A stretch of DNA of 43,511 nt from Mycobacterium sp. (GCF_019243155.1 NZ_JAFAUS010000172.1:1-43511), one strand, 5' to 3'. Counted from the stretch's first letter, positions 15,458 to 24,278 are shown. Notes: generated by a model not told the origin, from the letters alone. Numbers and translations are program-made.

Positions 15458-17854
15458 ATGCCCGACAAGTTGCTCGACGCCGTGCGCGTCCTCGACTTGT
15501 CGAGCGGTTCCGGCGACCAGGTGACCCGCCTGTTCGCGGACCTGGGCGCCGACGTGCTCAAGGTGGAACCGCCAGTGGGGAGCCCGGGTCGCGAACAGCC
15601 GCCGATGCTTGCCGGGAGCAGCATCCCGTTCGCGCTGCACAACGCCAACAAACGCAGCGTTGTGCTGGACCCCTACGACGAAGACGACCACACCGCGTTC
15701 CTCGACCTCGCCTCGGCAGCCGACATCGTCGTCGACGACGGCCATTATGGAGAAGCCGCCACGTTCGGCACGTCGGCCGAGGAGTTGGCCGCGCAGTATC
15801 AGCACCTGGTGGTGCTGTCGATCTCCGACTTCGGCGCCGCGGGTCCGCGCTCACTGTGGCGGGCCACCGACGCGGTGTTCTACGCGATGTGCGGCGCCCT
15901 GTCGCGATCCGGCCCGACGACCGGCACACCGGTGTTGCCGCCGGAGGGCATCGCATCGGCGACGGCGGCCGCCCAGGCGGCGTGGGCCGCGCTGGCGGCA
16001 TATTACAACCGATTGCGTTGTGGCACAGGCGGTTACATCGACTTCTCGAGGTTCGACGCCGTCGTCATGGCGCTCGACCCGGCATTCGGCGCGCACGGGC
16101 AGGTCGCTGCCGGCATCCGCCGCACCGGGCAGTGGCGCGGGCGCCCGAAGAACCAGGACGCCTACCCGATCTACCCGTGCCAGGACGGCTACGTGCGGCT
16201 GTGCGTCATGGCGCCACGGCAATGGCGCGGTCTGCGGCAATGGCTGGGGGAGCCCGAGGAATTCCAGGACCCGAAATATGACGCGATCGGTGAGCGCTTC
16301 GCCGCGTGGCCGGAGATCAGCCGCCTGATCGAGGCGCTGTTCACCGGACAAACCATGAAGGAACTGGTGCGCGCCGGGCAGGCCCACGGCGTGCCGATCG
16401 CCGCGGTGCTGACGCCGTCGCAGATCCTGGGCTCCGAACACTTCGAGGCGGTCGGCGCGATCACCGACGTCGAGCTCGTTCCCGGGGTGCGCACCCGGGT
16501 ACCGAGCGGCTATTTCGTCGTCGACGAGCAGCACTCGGGCTTTCGCACACCGGCGCCGGCCCTGGGGCAGGACGGACCGGGCTGGCACGGCAATCCAGCG
16601 GTCGCGTCGTCGCCGACCGGGCGCCTCGGCGAGCATCCGTTCGCCGGGCTGCGGATTCTGGATCTGGGCATCATCGTCGCCGGCGGCGAGTTGAGTCGGC
16701 TGTTCGGCGACCTCGGCGCCGAGATCATCAAAGTCGAAAGCGCCGACTTCCCGGACGGGTTGCGGCAGGCCCGCGCCGGCGACGCCATGAGCGAGTCGTT
16801 CGCCTGGACGCATCGCAACAATCTGGCTTTGGGCCTGGATCTGCGCAGCGACAAGGGCAAGGACATCTTCACCCGGCTGGTCGCCGAGTCCGACGCCGTC
16901 TTTGCCAACTTCAAGCCGGGAACGCTTACCGCGCTTGGGTTTCCATACGAGAAGCTGCGCGCCATCAACTCGCGGATCGTGCTCGCCGAGAGCAGCGCGT
17001 ACGGCGACAGCGGCCCGTGGAGCGACCGGTTGGGCTACGGCCCGTTGGTGCGCGCCGCGACCGGGGTCACCCGGCTCTGGACGGCCGACGAGCCGGAAAG
17101 CCAGGACGGCACCGCGCGGCATGCCTTCTATGACGCGACGACGATCTTTCCCGACCATGTGGTGGGGCGGATCACCGCCATCGCGGCGCTGGCCGCGCTG
17201 ATCCACCGCAACCGGGCGGGCGGCAGCGGCGCCCACATCCACATCTCGCAGGCCGAGACCGTGGTCAACCAACTCGATACCTTGTACGTCACCCAGGCCG
17301 CACTCGAGGCAGGCATCCCCAGAATCTCCGAAGACACCAGCCTGCACATCGTCTGCCCGTGCGCGGGCGACGACGAGTGGTGCGTCATCTCGATCGAATC
17401 GGACGACGAATGGCGTTGCGCCGCAGGTGTTTTCCATCACCCCCAATGGGCCGACGATCCGCGCTTCGCCACCGGGGAAGCGCGGCTGGCCAATCGGGGC
17501 GAGTTGATGGAAATGGTGTCGGTCTGGACCCGGACACTGACCCCCGTGCGGGCCGCTCAACTGCTCCAGTCGTCCGGGGTCGCGGCAGGCCCGATGCAGC
17601 GCCCGCCCGACTTGTTGGAGGACCCGCAGCTGATCGACCGAAAGCTGTACTCCGACATGACGCATCCACTCATCGATCGCCCGCTGCCGGCCGAGACCGG
17701 TCCGGCGCCGTTCCGGCACATCCCGCCGGCCCCGCGGCGCCCGGCGCCCGTGCCGGGCCAGGACACCGTCGAGATCTGCCGGGGGCTGCTGGGCATGGGC
17801 GCCGGCGAGATCGAGCAGCTCGTCAACGACGGCGTTCTTTTCAAGCCGGCCTAG
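15458..17854 (+). CDS. Tandem-domain CoA-transferase, CaiB/BaiF family (Rv1866-like)
   Basis: A 798-residue protein with two class III CoA-transferase domains in one chain. The first covers about residues 1-380 (VRVLDLSSGSGDQVTRLFADLGADVLKVE). The second runs from about 395 to the end (LRILDLGIIVAGGELSRLFGDLGAEIIKVE). Class III enzymes move CoA between acids through an aspartyl-CoA anhydride. The first domain keeps an Asp in WRATDAVFYAMCGALSRSG (about residue 138). The second has RLGYGPLVRAATG, with Gly where YD is expected. One site is therefore probably inactive. It matches Rv1866 in size and neighbours. It is the first gene of a rightward trio with the thiolase-like gene and the SDR/PEP-synthase-like gene. 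Substrates are unknown. Confidence 0.92.
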   Translation: MPDKLLDAVRVLDLSSGSGDQVTRLFADLGADVLKVEPPVGSPGREQPPMLAGSSIPFALHNANKRSVVLDPYDEDDHTAFLDLASAADIVVDDGHYGEAATFGTSAEELAAQYQHLVVLSISDFGAAGPRSLWRATDAVFYAMCGALSRSGPTTGTPVLPPEGIASATAAAQAAWAALAAYYNRLRCGTGGYIDFSRFDAVVMALDPAFGAHGQVAAGIRRTGQWRGRPKNQDAYPIYPCQDGYVRLCVMAPRQWRGLRQWLGEPEEFQDPKYDAIGERFAAWPEISRLIEALFTGQTMKELVRAGQAHGVPIAAVLTPSQILGSEHFEAVGAITDVELVPGVRTRVPSGYFVVDEQHSGFRTPAPALGQDGPGWHGNPAVASSPTGRLGEHPFAGLRILDLGIIVAGGELSRLFGDLGAEIIKVESADFPDGLRQARAGDAMSESFAWTHRNNLALGLDLRSDKGKDIFTRLVAESDAVFANFKPGTLTALGFPYEKLRAINSRIVLAESSAYGDSGPWSDRLGYGPLVRAATGVTRLWTADEPESQDGTARHAFYDATTIFPDHVVGRITAIAALAALIHRNRAGGSGAHIHISQAETVVNQLDTLYVTQAALEAGIPRISEDTSLHIVCPCAGDDEWCVISIESDDEWRCAAGVFHHPQWADDPRFATGEARLANRGELMEMVSVWTRTLTPVRAAQLLQSSGVAAGPMQRPPDLLEDPQLIDRKLYSDMTHPLIDRPLPAETGPAPFRHIPPAPRRPAPVPGQDTVEICRGLLGMGAGEIEQLVNDGVLFKPA

Positions 17855-17904
17855 GCCGACCGGCGCATTCCGGCCCGCGGACCCGCGGGGTTCTATAGCC
17901 ACGC

Positions 17905-17910
17905 TAAATT
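17905..17910 (+). promoter_or_regulatory. -10 element for leaderless thiolase-like gene
   Basis: TAAATT is followed by 7 nt and then ATG at 17918, with no ribosome site. This suggests that the gene has its own leaderless transcript in addition to any read-through from the CoA-transferase gene 63 nt upstream. Confidence 0.5.
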
Positions 17911-17917
17911 CACCGTT

Positions 17918-19402
17918 ATGACTGTCGACCCCAGGACGCCGGTGCTGATCGGCTACGGCCAGGTCAACCATCGCGACGAGATCGACCCGGAAACGCGGTC
18001 CGTCGAGCCGATGGACCTGATGGCAGCCGCGGCGCGAAAAGCCGCCGATTCCCGCGTGATCGAGGCCGTGGACTCCATCAGGGTGGTGAACATCCTGTCC
18101 GCGCAGTACCGGGACCCGGGGCTGTTGCTGGGTGAGCGGATCGGTGCCGCTGACTTCACGACCTTGTACAGCCCCGTTGGTGGCAATGTGCCGCAATCGC
18201 TGGTCAACCAGGCCTGCCTCGACATCCAGCAGGGCCGGGCCGGCGTAGTGCTGCTGGCCGGCGCCGAAACCTGGCGCACCAGAAGGGGTTTGCGTGCCAA
18301 GGCCAGCAAACTCACGTGGACGGTTCAGGACGACTCCGTCCCGATGGCCGAGGTTTCCGGCGATGACGTCCCGATGGCAGGCGAAGCGGAGATCAGGATT
18401 CAGCTGGACCGGCCGGCTTACGTGTATCCGCTGTTCGAGCAGGCGCTTCGGATCGCGAACGGCGAATCGATTGAGCAGCACCGCAAGCGGATCGGCGAGC
18501 TGTGGTCGCGGTTCAACGCCGTCGCCGTCGACAATCCGCACGCCTGGATCCGCAAGCCGGCCACCGCGGACGAGATCTGCACACCCGGGCCTGCGAACCG
18601 GATGATCAGTTGGCCCTACACCAAGTTGATGAACTCCAACAACATGGTCGATCAGGGGGCGGCGCTGGTGCTGGCCTCGGTCGAGCAGGCCACTCGGCTG
18701 GGGATTCCCGCCGAACGTTGGGTGTATCCACATGCGGGCACCGATGCGCACGACACGCCCTCGATCGCCGAGCGTGCCGAGTTGCACCGCTCTCCGGCCA
18801 TCCGGATAGCCGGCGCACGGGCCCTCGAACTGGCCGGTTTGGGCGTCGATGACCTCGACTACGTGGACCTGTACTCGTGCTTCCCGTCAGCCGTCCAGGT
18901 GGCGGCCGCCGAACTGGGCCTGGCCGTCGACGATCCCGCCCGCCCGCTGACCGTCACCGGCGGATTGACGTTCGCGGGCGGCCCGTGGAGCAACTACGTC
19001 ATGCATTCGATTGCGACTATGGCGGATTCGCTGATTGCGAATCCCGGGCGGCGCGGCCTGATCACCGCCAATGGCGGCTACCTGACCAAGCACAGCTTCG
19101 GCGTCTACAGCACCGAACCGCCGGCAGAATTTCGCTGGGAGGATGTGCAAACGGCCGTCGACCGGGAACCCACCAGAGATTGCCTGGTGAACTGGGAAGG
19201 CGTCGGCACTATCGAGACCTGGACGACTCCGTTCGACCGCGAAGGAGCGCCGGAACGGGTGTTCCTGGCCGTACGCACGCCCGATGGGTCGCGCACCTTG
19301 GCCGTAATCGCCGATAGCGCCGCGGCGCAGGCGTCGGTGCGGGAAGATATAGCTGGCGCCAAGGTTGCCGTCGCCATCGACGGCACCGCGGCGCTGCAGT
19401 GA
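17918..19402 (+). CDS. Thiolase-like protein lacking the usual nucleophile (Rv1867-like)
   Basis: A 494-residue protein of the thiolase superfamily, annotated in mycobacteria as acetyl-CoA acetyltransferase. Aligning by eye on QQGRAGVVLLAGAE (the conserved I-x-x-G-x-x-D-V-V-L-A-G-G-x-E region), the position of the nucleophilic Cys falls in SPVGGNVPQ and is not Cys. The late segment is NGGYLTKHSFGVYST, without the second Cys of classical thiolases. DLYSCFPSAVQVAAAELGL and TVTGGLTFAGGPWSNYVMH are retained. It may bind an acyl-CoA without condensing it, or catalyse a different step. It lies between the CoA-transferase and the SDR-fusion genes and has a hairpin after its stop. Confidence 0.88.
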   Translation: MTVDPRTPVLIGYGQVNHRDEIDPETRSVEPMDLMAAAARKAADSRVIEAVDSIRVVNILSAQYRDPGLLLGERIGAADFTTLYSPVGGNVPQSLVNQACLDIQQGRAGVVLLAGAETWRTRRGLRAKASKLTWTVQDDSVPMAEVSGDDVPMAGEAEIRIQLDRPAYVYPLFEQALRIANGESIEQHRKRIGELWSRFNAVAVDNPHAWIRKPATADEICTPGPANRMISWPYTKLMNSNNMVDQGAALVLASVEQATRLGIPAERWVYPHAGTDAHDTPSIAERAELHRSPAIRIAGARALELAGLGVDDLDYVDLYSCFPSAVQVAAAELGLAVDDPARPLTVTGGLTFAGGPWSNYVMHSIATMADSLIANPGRRGLITANGGYLTKHSFGVYSTEPPAEFRWEDVQTAVDREPTRDCLVNWEGVGTIETWTTPFDREGAPERVFLAVRTPDGSRTLAVIADSAAAQASVREDIAGAKVAVAIDGTAALQ

Positions 19403-19424
19403 GCGGTCGGGAACATCACACCAG

Positions 19425-19449
19425 GTCACTGCCACGCAGGAGCAGTGAC
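19425..19449 (+). terminator. Stem-loop after the thiolase-like gene
   Basis: GTCACTGC-N9-GCAGTGAC is a perfect 8-bp stem beginning 23 nt after the stop at 19402. It has no T-tract. It lies 63 bp before the next start, so it could end the first transcript or act as an operator for the fusion gene. Confidence 0.45.
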
Positions 19450-19511
19450 GCTCGCGCGGGTCATACCGACTTGCCTATTGTTTAGGTTGAGGTCGGGGGA
19501 GGTGAGCCCAG

Positions 19512-21635
19512 GTGCAGATCCTGGTTACCGACGCCACCGGCGCACTGGGGCGCCTGGTTACGGCGCAGCTGATTGCCGCTGGGCACTCGGTCAGCGGCGT
19601 TGCTGAACTGCCGCACCCTTGCTTGGACAGCAATGTCGAATTCGTTTGCGCGTCACTGCGCGATCCGGTGGTGGGCGAGCTCGCCGACGCCGCCGATGTG
19701 GTGATCCACCTGGCTCCCATCGACCCCAGCGCGCCGGGCAGCGCCGACATCGAAGGGGTCGCGCACGTGACGGACGCGGCAGCCCGTGCCGGCGCGCGGT
19801 TGCTCTTCGTGTCCCACGCCGCGGGGCGGCCCGACCTGTATCGGCCCGCCGAGGAGTTGGTCGCGACGAGTTGGGGACCGAGCCTGGTCGTCCGAATCGC
19901 CCCGCCCGTCGGCCGTCAGCTCGACTGGATGGTGTGCCGGACCGTGGCCACCCTGCTGCGAACCAAGGTCTCGGCACAGCCCATGCGCGTGCTGCACCTC
20001 GACGACCTGGTGCGCTTCCTGGTGCATTCGCTGAACACCGACCGCGCGGGGGTCGTGGACCTCGCCACCCCGGACACCGTCAACGTGGTGACCGCGTGGC
20101 GGCTGCTGCGCGCCGCCGACCCGCGCTCCCGGCTGCATCGGGTGCGCGGCTGGTCGGAGCTCATTCCCGAGATGGATATCGCTGCCGCACAAGAAGATTG
20201 GATGTTCGAGTTCGGCTGGCAGGCCCTCGAGGCGGTCACCGACACCGCGCGAGGACTGGTGGGCCGCCGTCCGGAAGCCGCCGGAGCCACCAGCCATGGC
20301 AGCCAGCTTGCGCTCCCGGTGGAGGTCCTGCCGCGTCCCCGTCCGTCCGCTCAGGTGCACAGCGCCGCGCCGGACGGCATGGAAGGGGAGTTCGACGACC
20401 GAGTCGATCCACGCTTCCCGGTGTTCAGCGCGACCGGCCTCACCGAGGCGCTGCCCGGCCCGTTGACCCCGATCACGCTGGACGTCCAGTTGAGCGGGCT
20501 GCGCACCGCGAATCGGGTGCTTGGCCAGGTGCTCGCCGTGGGCGGCGCGGTTGACGAGGAATGGGGGAACAGGGCGATCGCGGTGTTCGGTCATCGCCCC
20601 TACGTCGGGGTGTCGGTCAACATCGTCGGCGCCACACAGCTACCCGGCTGGGATGAGGAAGCCGTCGTCCGGAACAACCTCGTGGGCCAGCCCCACATCG
20701 GCGACCCTCTGCCATTCGGAGAACCGCCGTTCACGGGCGGCGCGCTGGGCCTGTTCGCCAAAGCCGTCGTCGCCGGCCGCTCGTTGGGCCTGCTGCGTCA
20801 CCTGAAGTCCGATACGCGGGCCTACATCGCCGCCGCGGAAGCCGAACATCTCGGACCGGCCGAACTGGCGGGAGTGCCCGATGCCGGCCTGGAGGTTCGA
20901 CTGCGGCTCCTGCGTGATCGCATCCATCAAGGCTGGATCCTGAACGCGCAGTGGTTGATCGACACGGGTGTCACCACGGCGGCGTTCGAGCGCGGCAAGG
21001 TGGGGAACCGGGTGGCCGGGGTCGGCGCGATCATGGAAAGCGGCTACGTTGCAACGGCGGTCACCGAGCTGGCATCGATGTTGCGCGATGACCCGCCACT
21101 GCGTTCGCTGGCGCGGGACGGAAACCTCGCCAGCATTCGTGCGTTGTCTCCGCCCACCGCCGCGGCCGTGGATGCCGCTCTTGACCGGATCGGACACCGC
21201 GGGCCGGGGGAAGGTGAGTTGGCCAGCGTGACTTTCTTCGACGACCCGGCGATGTTGTTGATGGCGGCTGCGGAGGCGGCCGCCGAGACCGCCGCGGCGC
21301 CAACCGAACCACCGGCGTCGCTGCCTGCGCGAATGAGGGCCAGCGCCCACGATTCACGAGAGCTGGCCCACGACACCACGATGCGGTTCACTCATGAATT
21401 TCGGATGACGTTGCGCGAACTTGGATCTCGGCGCGTCAGCGCCGACCTGATCGACGCGGTCGATGACGTGTATTACCTGACCTGCGATGAACTGATCACG
21501 ATGCCGGCCGACGCACGGCTGCGGATCAAGCGCCGTCGTGCCGAACGGGACCGCTTGCAGGCCCAACGCCCGCCCGACGTCATCGACGGGAAGTGGACTC
21601 CGGTCGATCCGGGCCCCGACGGCTCAGCCGGCTGA
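19512..21635 (+). CDS. NAD-binding SDR domain fused to a PEP-synthase-like C-terminal domain (Rv1868-like)
   Basis: A 707-residue two-part protein. Residues 1 to about 250 are an extended-SDR fold (MQILVTDATGALGRLV, ADVVIHLAPID, VLHLDDLVRFLVHSL). After a Pro/Ser-rich linker, the remainder resembles the linker region of PEP-utilising enzymes: ALPGPLTPITLDV (from about 316) matches the vGE-lPGPltPl signature. AHDSRELAHDTTMRFTHEF (about 611) and DDVYYLTCDELI (about 653) match that family's C-terminal helical part. The ATP-grasp half and the swivelling phospho-His domain (TSH motif) are absent, so phosphotransfer is unlikely. The start is GTG at 19512 after GGAGGTGA. The stop overlaps the convergent reductase gene by 12 nt. 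The function is unknown. Confidence 0.85.
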   Translation: MQILVTDATGALGRLVTAQLIAAGHSVSGVAELPHPCLDSNVEFVCASLRDPVVGELADAADVVIHLAPIDPSAPGSADIEGVAHVTDAAARAGARLLFVSHAAGRPDLYRPAEELVATSWGPSLVVRIAPPVGRQLDWMVCRTVATLLRTKVSAQPMRVLHLDDLVRFLVHSLNTDRAGVVDLATPDTVNVVTAWRLLRAADPRSRLHRVRGWSELIPEMDIAAAQEDWMFEFGWQALEAVTDTARGLVGRRPEAAGATSHGSQLALPVEVLPRPRPSAQVHSAAPDGMEGEFDDRVDPRFPVFSATGLTEALPGPLTPITLDVQLSGLRTANRVLGQVLAVGGAVDEEWGNRAIAVFGHRPYVGVSVNIVGATQLPGWDEEAVVRNNLVGQPHIGDPLPFGEPPFTGGALGLFAKAVVAGRSLGLLRHLKSDTRAYIAAAEAEHLGPAELAGVPDAGLEVRLRLLRDRIHQGWILNAQWLIDTGVTTAAFERGKVGNRVAGVGAIMESGYVATAVTELASMLRDDPPLRSLARDGNLASIRALSPPTAAAVDAALDRIGHRGPGEGELASVTFFDDPAMLLMAAAEAAAETAAAPTEPPASLPARMRASAHDSRELAHDTTMRFTHEFRMTLRELGSRRVSADLIDAVDDVYYLTCDELITMPADARLRIKRRRAERDRLQAQRPPDVIDGKWTPVDPGPDGSAG

Positions 21636-22865
21636 GCTCAACAGGTCGGCCAGCGGCGCCTGCGGATCGGCGAGTTTGCCGGCATCGACCGCAGCCTTCG
21701 ACCGAATCAAGGCCTTGACGTCGTCAAGCACGTCCCAGACATTGACGTTCATACCGGCCAGCACCTTGCTGTCACCGTCCAGCCAGAACGCAACGAACTC
21801 ACGCCCGGCGACGTCGCCGCGAAACACCACCCGCTCAAAGCTGGGCGCGTGTCCGACGTACTCCATGCCGAGGTCGTACTGATCGGTGAAGAAGTACGGC
21901 AGCTCGGTGTATTGGCCTGGCGTTCCGAGCATTCCAGCCGCCGCCACGGCGGGTTGCTTGAGCGCGTTCGCCCAGTGCTCGGTGCGGATGCGGGTGCCGA
22001 ACAGCGGATGTTCGGCGGCGGCGATGTCGCCCACGGCGTAGATGTCGGGATCGCTGGACCGCAGCGACGCGTCGACCAGCACCCCGCCGTCGCCCATCGA
22101 CAGCCCGGCCTGTTCGGCGAGGTCAAGATTCGGCTGAGCGCCCACGGCCACCAGCACCGCGTCGGCGGCGACCGTCGATCCGTCGCGCAACTTCAGCCCG
22201 CCGGCCCGCCCGCCGGCCGTCGTGATCTCCTCCACCTGCGCCTCGAGGCGCAGGTCCACGCCGTGATCGCGATGCAGGTCGACGAACACTTCGCCGACTT
22301 CTTCACCGAGCGCGGCCACCAGCGGTTGTTTTGCCGCTTCGACGACGGTCACCTCGACCGCGCGCTCACGAGCGCTCGCGGTCACCTCGAGACCGATCCA
22401 TCCGGCGCCGACGACCGCCAGCGAAGACCCTTCGCTCAGAAAGGAATTCAACGCAACCGCGTCCTCGTACGTGCGGAGGTAATGGACCCCGTCGGCATCC
22501 GATCCGGGGATGGGCGGGCGCCGCGACGAGGACCCGGTGGCCAGCAGCAGCTTGTCGTACCCGACGACGGTGTCGTCGTGCAGGACGACCGTGTGCCGGG
22601 CGGCGTCCAGGGACGACGCTCGGAAGCCGAGCCGCAAGTCGACGTGGTTGTCGCAGTACCAGTCGGAGTTGTGCACGGTGCAATCGTTGAGAGATTTCTT
22701 GCCGGCCAGAAATTCTTTGGACAGCGGGGGTCGCTCGTAGGGGAGGTGCTCTTCGGAAGCCAACAGAGTGAGGTGCCCGTCAAAGCCGTTGTCGCGCAGT
22801 GCTTCTACAGCTTTGGCGCCGGCGAGTCCGCCGCCGACGATGACAAAAGTGGGTGAGCTGGCCAT
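21624..22865 (-). CDS. FAD-dependent NAD(P)H-ferredoxin-type reductase (Rv1869c-like)
   Basis: A 413-residue flavoprotein of the ferredoxin/rubredoxin reductase group that serves P450 or dioxygenase electron chains. The FAD fold is TFVIVGGGLAGAKAVEALRDNG. PYERPPLSKEFL is the typical family segment. The NAD(P) fold is SLAVVGAGWIGLEVTASARERAVEVTVVE. The second FAD contact is DIYAVGDIAAAEHPLFG. A C-terminal reductase domain follows (DQYDLGMEYVGHAP). The ATG at 22865 is chosen as the natural N-terminus; the frame stays open 49 codons further without family similarity. No ferredoxin or P450 gene is adjacent, so its partner is elsewhere. Confidence 0.93.
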   Translation of the reverse strand: MASSPTFVIVGGGLAGAKAVEALRDNGFDGHLTLLASEEHLPYERPPLSKEFLAGKKSLNDCTVHNSDWYCDNHVDLRLGFRASSLDAARHTVVLHDDTVVGYDKLLLATGSSSRRPPIPGSDADGVHYLRTYEDAVALNSFLSEGSSLAVVGAGWIGLEVTASARERAVEVTVVEAAKQPLVAALGEEVGEVFVDLHRDHGVDLRLEAQVEEITTAGGRAGGLKLRDGSTVAADAVLVAVGAQPNLDLAEQAGLSMGDGGVLVDASLRSSDPDIYAVGDIAAAEHPLFGTRIRTEHWANALKQPAVAAAGMLGTPGQYTELPYFFTDQYDLGMEYVGHAPSFERVVFRGDVAGREFVAFWLDGDSKVLAGMNVNVWDVLDDVKALIRSKAAVDAGKLADPQAPLADLLSSAG

Positions 22866-22912
22866 GATGTGGGGCTCCGTTCTGTCGACATTTTCAGCGT
22901 ACTCGCGACGGC

Positions 22913-23638
22913 CTAACGCAAAAGATCGCGCAGTGTGAGCGCATTGCGGACCGCGTGGCCGCCCAGGTCGTTGTTGAAGTACATCCACACGTCCTTCCCG
23001 TCGGCGTCCCACTTCGCGATCCGGTTGGCCCAGCGCTGCAATTCGGCGTCCGAATACGAACCGGAATAGATCTCCTGCTCATCTGGACCGTGCATCCGGA
23101 TGTAGACGAAATCCGTGGTGGCTCTCGGCACACACGCCAATCCGGCACCGCTCATCACCACGTACGCGGCGCGACGGCGTTCCAGCAACTCATACACGGC
23201 GGGGTCGTTCCACGACGGGTGCCGCAATTCGACGGCAACCCGAATGGACGCGGGCATGCGTTCCAGGAAGGAATCGAGGCGCTCGTCATCGCGCCGCTGC
23301 TCGGGATGCACCTGAACAAGCAGCACGCCGTGGCGATCGCCGAGCAGCTGCCAACAGCGCTCGAACCGTTCGATCCAGGGCTCGGGTGAGGCCAGCCGCC
23401 GATAGTGCGTCAATCCACGGTGCGCCTTCACCGTCATGGTGAAGCCGGCCGGCAGCTGTTCGCGCCAGCCGGTAAACGTCGAATCCTTCGGCCAGCGATA
23501 GAAACTGGCGTTGAGTTCGACCGTGTCGAACACCTGGATGTAGCGGCTGAGCCGGCGCGCCGACGGCGTTCCCGGCGGATACAGCACGCCAACCCAGTGG
23601 TTGTACGACCACCCGGAGGTTCCGACTCGTACGGTCAC
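22913..23638 (-). CDS. DUF72 (YecE-family) protein
   Basis: A 241-residue TIM-barrel-like protein. VRVGTSGWSYNHWVGVLYPPG, TVELNASFYRWPKDSTFTGWREQLPAGFTMTVKAHRGLTH, VAVELRHPSWND and VYIRMHGPDEQEIYSGSYSD are the hallmarks of DUF72. No reaction has been established for the family. The start is GTG at 23638. It lies 7 nt downstream of the HhH gene on the same strand, so the two are probably co-transcribed, and DUF72 proteins are sometimes seen near DNA repair genes. Confidence 0.9.
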   Translation of the reverse strand: MTVRVGTSGWSYNHWVGVLYPPGTPSARRLSRYIQVFDTVELNASFYRWPKDSTFTGWREQLPAGFTMTVKAHRGLTHYRRLASPEPWIERFERCWQLLGDRHGVLLVQVHPEQRRDDERLDSFLERMPASIRVAVELRHPSWNDPAVYELLERRRAAYVVMSGAGLACVPRATTDFVYIRMHGPDEQEIYSGSYSDAELQRWANRIAKWDADGKDVWMYFNNDLGGHAVRNALTLRDLLR

Positions 23639-23645
23639 CGCCCGA

Positions 23646-24278
23646 TCACTCGGTCACCCGGCGGCGCACCTCGTCGTCCAGCGATACCCTGACGAGGGCG
23701 GCGGCCAGCCGCGCGTTGGCGCGCGGCGCGAGGGCGCCCAGCTTGTCCGGTTTGGCGGGCAATCCCAGCCGCTTGGCGGTGCGGGTGGTGCGGTCGTCGA
23801 AGTACGGACGCACCCACGGCCAGACGTCTTGGACTTCGCGCAGAAAGATGTCGGCGCCGGTATCGCCGATTCCCTTGAACTTCTTGAGCTTTCGCTTCAC
23901 CGCCGCGACGTCCTGGCCCGTGCCGTTCACCAATTCGCGCAGATCGCCGGCGTAGTCGTCGCGAACGCGTTCTGCCATGTCGGTGAGCCGGGTGGCCGAG
24001 CTTTCGTCGTAGCGCACGTAATGCGCCCGACCGAACGCGCGGATCATGGTTTGGCGATCCGACGCCAATACGGCTTTGGGCGTGCGCAAACCGGCCTTGA
24101 ACAGCTCGCGAGCGGCGGCCATCGCGATGCTCGCGTCGATGGGCTTGCTGGCGAGCATGCAAAGGACAAGAAGCTGAAACAGTGGCATCGGCTTGTCACT
24201 GATTTTGATTCGAGCCTCGTCCGCATAAGTGGTGCCCGCCACGTCGAGCAGTCGTCGGACCAGTTGCGGCTTGGCCAT
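23646..24278 (-). CDS. HhH DNA-glycosylase-like protein (Rv1870c-like)
   Basis: A 210-residue helical protein that resembles the endonuclease III/HhH-GPD fold. The helix-hairpin-helix is LKKFKGIGDTGADIF (about 131-145). VRPYFDDRTTRTAKRLGLP (about 156-174) occupies the place of the V-D-T-H-V-x-R-L-G-L segment and keeps an Asp (161 or 162). The catalytic Lys of bifunctional glycosylases (GxGRKTA) is replaced by Asp-Thr. The four iron-sulfur cysteines are absent, since the only Cys is Cys40. It could be a monofunctional glycosylase or a non-catalytic DNA binder. Start ATG at 24278. Confidence 0.75.
   Translation of the reverse strand: MAKPQLVRRLLDVAGTTYADEARIKISDKPMPLFQLLVLCMLASKPIDASIAMAAARELFKAGLRTPKAVLASDRQTMIRAFGRAHYVRYDESSATRLTDMAERVRDDYAGDLRELVNGTGQDVAAVKRKLKKFKGIGDTGADIFLREVQDVWPWVRPYFDDRTTRTAKRLGLPAKPDKLGALAPRANARLAAALVRVSLDDEVRRRVTE

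Noticed and set aside
1218..17910. A recurring GCCACGCTA-like word near ndh, the first LLM gene and the thiolase-like gene
   Set aside because: The three occurrences differ in position and strand relative to their genes. They are most simply explained by chance -10-like TAGCGT sequences.
15851..18787. A 978-codon open frame on the minus strand
   Set aside because: It is antisense to the CoA-transferase and thiolase-like genes. Its translation is rich in Arg, Gly and His with no domain, a normal shadow in high-GC DNA.
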